The notes below the pieces were generated by a model. It saw only the letters and a program-made list of their open reading frames with translations, was not told the DNA's origin and did not search any database. The position numbers and the translations under genes were made by a program. From Burkholderia sp. Bp9142 (GTDB lineage: Bacteria; Pseudomonadota; Gammaproteobacteria; Burkholderiales; Burkholderiaceae), in assembly GCF_003853415.1 (NCBI RefSeq), contig NZ_QTPP01000012.1, positions 124,001-188,000 of the forward strand: a stretch of DNA of 64,000 nt, in the 5' to 3' direction. Within the stretch, counting starts at the first letter, position 1; every line of letters begins with the position of its first letter. Positions 61,473 through 64,000 of this stretch are shown here, piece by piece.

Positions 61473-61967
61473 TCACTGTGTTGACTCGACCTGAGCTTGA
61501 GTGCTTTGGGCAGCAGCACCGGTGTTTGCGCCAGCGGCACCTTGCGACTCAGCGTCCTTGCCGAACGACACGGTGATGTCATCAGGGTAGGCATACGCAC
61601 CGCCCGTCGCCTTGTCAATGCCGTGAGTAACGACGGCGCCTATCCCGAACATGACGATGTTCGCGGCCATTGCTCCCCCGCGATTTGACGACTTCACCGA
61701 AGTCAATGCAGGTGCTTGGCCATCCATCGCGCACGAAACAGTTAGGTCGTCTTTTGCCCGGTGTACGGTCACCTTGCCGGGCGTCGTAACCTTGTAAGTG
61801 CCCCTCGAGTTGGAGAGGACACAGTCCGCACCCGCGACCTCTACGGCGTCCTTTTGTGTCTTCACCGATACGTTTTGTGTAGTGCCGCCCGTTATCGTCG
61901 CGCATCCCGTGGTTAGCATCGCGAGGCACGTGGAGACCGTCAGCGCGTTGATTCGCCTGAATTTCAT
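61473..61967 (-). CDS. Putative lipoprotein
   Basis: 164 residues. Signal peptide with lipobox (LAMLTTGCATITGGTTQ; C22). A PEGA-like beta domain follows: NVSVKTQKDAVEVAGADCVL, SNSRGTYKVTTPGKVTVHRA, KDDLTVSCAM, then a Gly/Ala hydrophobic segment (GGAMAANIVMFGIGAVVTHG), YAYPDDITVSF and an Ala/Gln-rich tail. Resembles small outer-membrane lipoproteins of phage and island origin. Anchored in the envelope; function unknown. Confidence 0.78.
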   Translation of the reverse strand: MKFRRINALTVSTCLAMLTTGCATITGGTTQNVSVKTQKDAVEVAGADCVLSNSRGTYKVTTPGKVTVHRAKDDLTVSCAMDGQAPALTSVKSSNRGGAMAANIVMFGIGAVVTHGIDKATGGAYAYPDDITVSFGKDAESQGAAGANTGAAAQSTQAQVESTQ

Positions 61968-62056
61968 ATTTTTCCCCTTTTTAAGAGTTTTGTATTCAGT
62001 ACTTTCGTTCTGGTTTGTTGAAGCCTGACATAGGCGGTTTGCCAGCCGGAGAATGG

Positions 62057-62635
62057 CTACTGCGGCAGAGATGTCCCCGGCAATTTTTTGCCATCCGTGT
62101 CGTAGTACTTTGAAAAAGTAAAACCACTCATATCCGGCACCGCGTCATCCGTTTCACCAAGGGGATTGCTCCAGTTGCCCGAAGTTCTCAACAGGGCTCT
62201 CCTGCACTCGTTCGGGCCATCCGCCGGACATAACACCTTCGTGATGACGGCAGTCTGGAGATGGTCGTAGTTAGACTCGGAGATGGTCAGGAATTTAACC
62301 TCGACATAATCATTCCTATGCAGCTTCGGAACCTGGTCAGGTACGAGCGCTATCGTATAGAGGGTGGTACGGAACCCCTTGTGACCTTGAGCCATGACGT
62401 GTACCCATCGGTATTGACTGGCGGACTGGTTAAACGTCGTCCCGCCTGCCCCGAGTGCGTGCGGCAGCGTCTTGCTGTCATATTCGCCGGCCACCACGAA
62501 CATGCGCACCATTTTGCCGCTCGCAGCAAAATCCGCACTATTCCTATCGGCGGACAACGGCGCAATACACCCCGCCATGCTTGCAAGGAAACTCAAAAAC
62601 AAACCATACATCAGGCATTTGAGAAAATTTTTCAT
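62057..62635 (-). CDS. Putative lipoprotein
   Basis: 192 residues. Signal LMYGLFLSFLASMAGC with lipobox SMAGC (C23). The mature part has GKMVRMFVVAGEYDSKTLPH, RTTLYTIALVPDQVPKLHRN, DYVEVKFLTISESNYDHLQT and a Cys pair (CPADGPNECRR) that may form a disulfide. No family recognised. Envelope-located by prediction. Confidence 0.72.
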   Translation of the reverse strand: MKNFLKCLMYGLFLSFLASMAGCIAPLSADRNSADFAASGKMVRMFVVAGEYDSKTLPHALGAGGTTFNQSASQYRWVHVMAQGHKGFRTTLYTIALVPDQVPKLHRNDYVEVKFLTISESNYDHLQTAVITKVLCPADGPNECRRALLRTSGNWSNPLGETDDAVPDMSGFTFSKYYDTDGKKLPGTSLPQ

Positions 62636-62797
62636 TCCACCCCTTTCAACTTTCGTTGTCGGTCAGAAGTTGCTGTGGCCACTCGGCATCGGATGGCCAC
62701 TTGTTCGGCGTTGTTCAGCAAGTCAGCGTAAGCAGTGGAAGTCTGCGCCGAGCAACAAAGGCCCTCGCTGCCACGGCGCCTTGGGGGGTTAGTTAAC

Positions 62798-63292
62798 TCA
62801 GTATCCCGCCACCGGCCGCCAATACCGTCCGTCGTGAAGTTTCATGTAAAGTTGTTTAAACGATTCTGGCGCATCGAGGCGGTTATGCCCGAAATCCCAA
62901 TAGACGTCGGTTAGCTCACACCCTTCAGTGCGCGCGCGATGACAAGCAGCGAACCCTTTCCTCACTGCCGCGTCCGTATCTGGGTCCGCTGATACTGCCC
63001 AGTAGTGGTCCTGACCAGTGACAATAGCGATTGCGGTTGGGCCATCATATGCGGCGATTGGCTTGCACTCCTTCCACTGCTCTTGGTAGGTGTTGTTCTG
63101 TAAGCAGGTCCGCATCGCTTCGGCCTCTGCCGAGCCTTCACTTGACCACACAGCTGACACATAAAAGGTGTGGCCAATATGATGGGGCAGGTTTTCTATG
63201 TATGGGCCTGAAACGACGACGGTCCACGCATAGGTCGCATGGGAAAACATAGCGAGACAAGCTGCCGTGAGTGCAATCCTGATATTTTTCAC
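62798..63292 (-). CDS. Secreted DUF4189-like protein
   Basis: 164 residues from GTG 63292 (RBS GAGGAACAA). Signal peptide KNIRIALTAACLAMFSHATYA. The mature domain repeats a small-protein pattern: SSEGSAEAEAMRTCLQNNTY...C, AIVTGQDHYWAVSADPDTDA, AAVRKGFAACHRARTEGCEL, like the AxxxAxxxC repeats of DUF4189-type secreted proteins. Cysteines likely form disulfides in the periplasm. Assignment is tentative. Confidence 0.65.
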   Translation of the reverse strand: MKNIRIALTAACLAMFSHATYAWTVVVSGPYIENLPHHIGHTFYVSAVWSSEGSAEAEAMRTCLQNNTYQEQWKECKPIAAYDGPTAIAIVTGQDHYWAVSADPDTDAAVRKGFAACHRARTEGCELTDVYWDFGHNRLDAPESFKQLYMKLHDGRYWRPVAGY

Positions 63293-63957
63293 TTGTTCCT
63301 CATTCGTAGTGGGTTGGCACCGCATAGTCCGTGGCTTGATGTGGGACGAGGGCGCGTGGAGGTCATGAATACGATGGCTGTATGCATCTCATTCGGCGCT
63401 CCTTCTTGTTCAAGTGTCTGGGAACAATCAAGGGAATCGCGTAATTGGAGACTGAGGCCGTCGGGAAGCAAAGCTAGCTGAGGCCGTGCTCGTGCGCGCG
63501 GAATTGAGCCAGACGTTTTTGCGAATTGAAGGGGATAGAGGTGCGTCAGTGGACGGAAACCGGGTCCAGGCGCGGCAGTTGGTCGCCTGGAATTCCCGGA
63601 TGCGCAAACTGAGCATGCGACGCGGATGCGATGTTGCGGACTGGTTCCGTGCTGGTCTTGTTGACCCAGTGACCCTACGTTCCGAGCGGCCAGTCGGCGA
63701 CGGCTTGCTCGAGGTCGGCCAGCCCGCCGGCGCTCCTCCGCAATACGCCGAGCGCGGATGGAGTAGTTGCAGAACCCCTCGTGTCTTTCATTCTATCCCC
63801 GTCTGTTGGTTCTTGGCCGGCGCCGCGCATCTACCGGTAGGGAGCGCGTTACGGATGCCGGCTTATACGTAATATGTCTTTTAACCATATTCTATGACGT
63901 TACGTAGTTCGGGCGCTAGTACCACACTGCATGTCGTTTTGCGACAACAGACGTGGA
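63293..63957. other. Intergenic region near the window end
   Basis: About 660 bases with no ORF I would defend. The last 60 bases include TGTCG-TTTTG-CGACA, a small inverted repeat just before a possible gene start. Confidence 0.45.
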
Positions 63958-64000
63958 CATGGCGACACAGACGGCCGGGGTGGCTAAGAAGCTGGGAAAG
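63958..64000 (+). CDS. Possible start of a gene cut by the window end
   Basis: ATG 63958 opens a frame (MATQTAGVAKKLGK) that runs to the edge. The RBS is weak. Too short to identify; a mobile-element gene is a guess from context only. Confidence 0.3.

Larger units (their letters stand above)
11485..64000. mobile_element. Genomic island inserted in comM (left end; right end not in window)
   Basis: Comparison with the normal ComM N-terminus places the left boundary close to 11,485. Beyond it the DNA has lower GC, mixed codon use, many short hypothetical genes, several defence modules, a TrfA-like replication initiator with iterons, an SSB-like protein, a replication-relaxation-like protein and an IS remnant. 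No integrase or transposase for the whole island is visible; it is probably past position 64,000. comM is a known insertion hotspot (for example AbaR islands of Acinetobacter and integrase-bearing islands elsewhere). Whether this is an ICE, an integrated plasmid or a composite cannot be settled from this window. Confidence 0.8.

Noticed and set aside
63486..63872. 128-codon plus-strand ORF near the window end
   Set aside because: GTG start without an RBS; composition shifts midway to Gly/Pro/Arg-rich; no motif or neighbour support.

Overview
The window looks like a Burkholderia chromosome (betaproteobacterium) carrying one end of a large genomic island. The first ~11.5 kb is very GC-rich, with strong G/C third-position bias. 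It holds an ordinary chromosomal set: a family III CoA-transferase (cut by the window edge), a DUF485 + ActP-type symporter pair, a complete C4-dicarboxylate uptake locus (dctA plus the DctB/DctD two-component system, with a recognisable sigma-54 promoter), a TlpA-type thioredoxin, a lipoprotein, and comM (yifB).

Near 11,485 the 5' end of comM stops matching the family and the DNA changes to lower-GC, accessory-type sequence that continues to position 64,000. I read this as a >52 kb island inserted in comM. Its far end, and the missing comM N-terminus, lie outside the window. A GTGCAA-N6-TTGCAC inverted repeat sits at the junction.

Island layout. (1) 11.7-15.8 kb: a phospholipase-D-fold nuclease convergent with a tandem (double) amino-methyltransferase, probably a BfiI/BmrI-like restriction-modification system. 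(2) 16.2-21.9 kb: a small ORF with a strong terminator, an XRE/ImmA regulator pair, and divergently a complete HORMA/TRIP13/NucC CBASS operon, followed by an internally deleted IS4-family element. (3) 22.4-38.6 kb: plasmid- or ICE-like backbone. It contains an SSB-like protein, a replication-relaxation-like protein, a long inverted repeat, a DUF2167/membrane/J-domain operon, an HNH nuclease, a TrfA-like replication initiator with four 22-bp iterons, and many small proteins, including a paralogous pair and a recurring N-terminal motif. (4) 38.6-46.2 kb: a RuvC-like nuclease, a 5'-truncated SRAP gene abutting a GmrSD-type (DUF262/DUF1524) enzyme, a PD-(D/E)XK nuclease and an unrecognised gene. 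(5) 44.2-55.4 kb: WYL regulator + sirtuin facing a divergent set of 5'-nucleotidase, four small proteins, a second sirtuin and a translationally coupled AddB-like/AddA-like pair. This is the best candidate for an undescribed system. (6) 55.5-63.3 kb: an orphan Imm52-like immunity protein, an H-NS-like protein with three DNA-binding modules, hypothetical proteins and three exported proteins or lipoproteins.

Overall, the island combines replication/mobility genes with several defence modules and carries its own H-NS-type silencer and phage-repressor-like regulators. All assignments come from reading motifs in the translations. No database search was possible, so family names rest on motif recognition.
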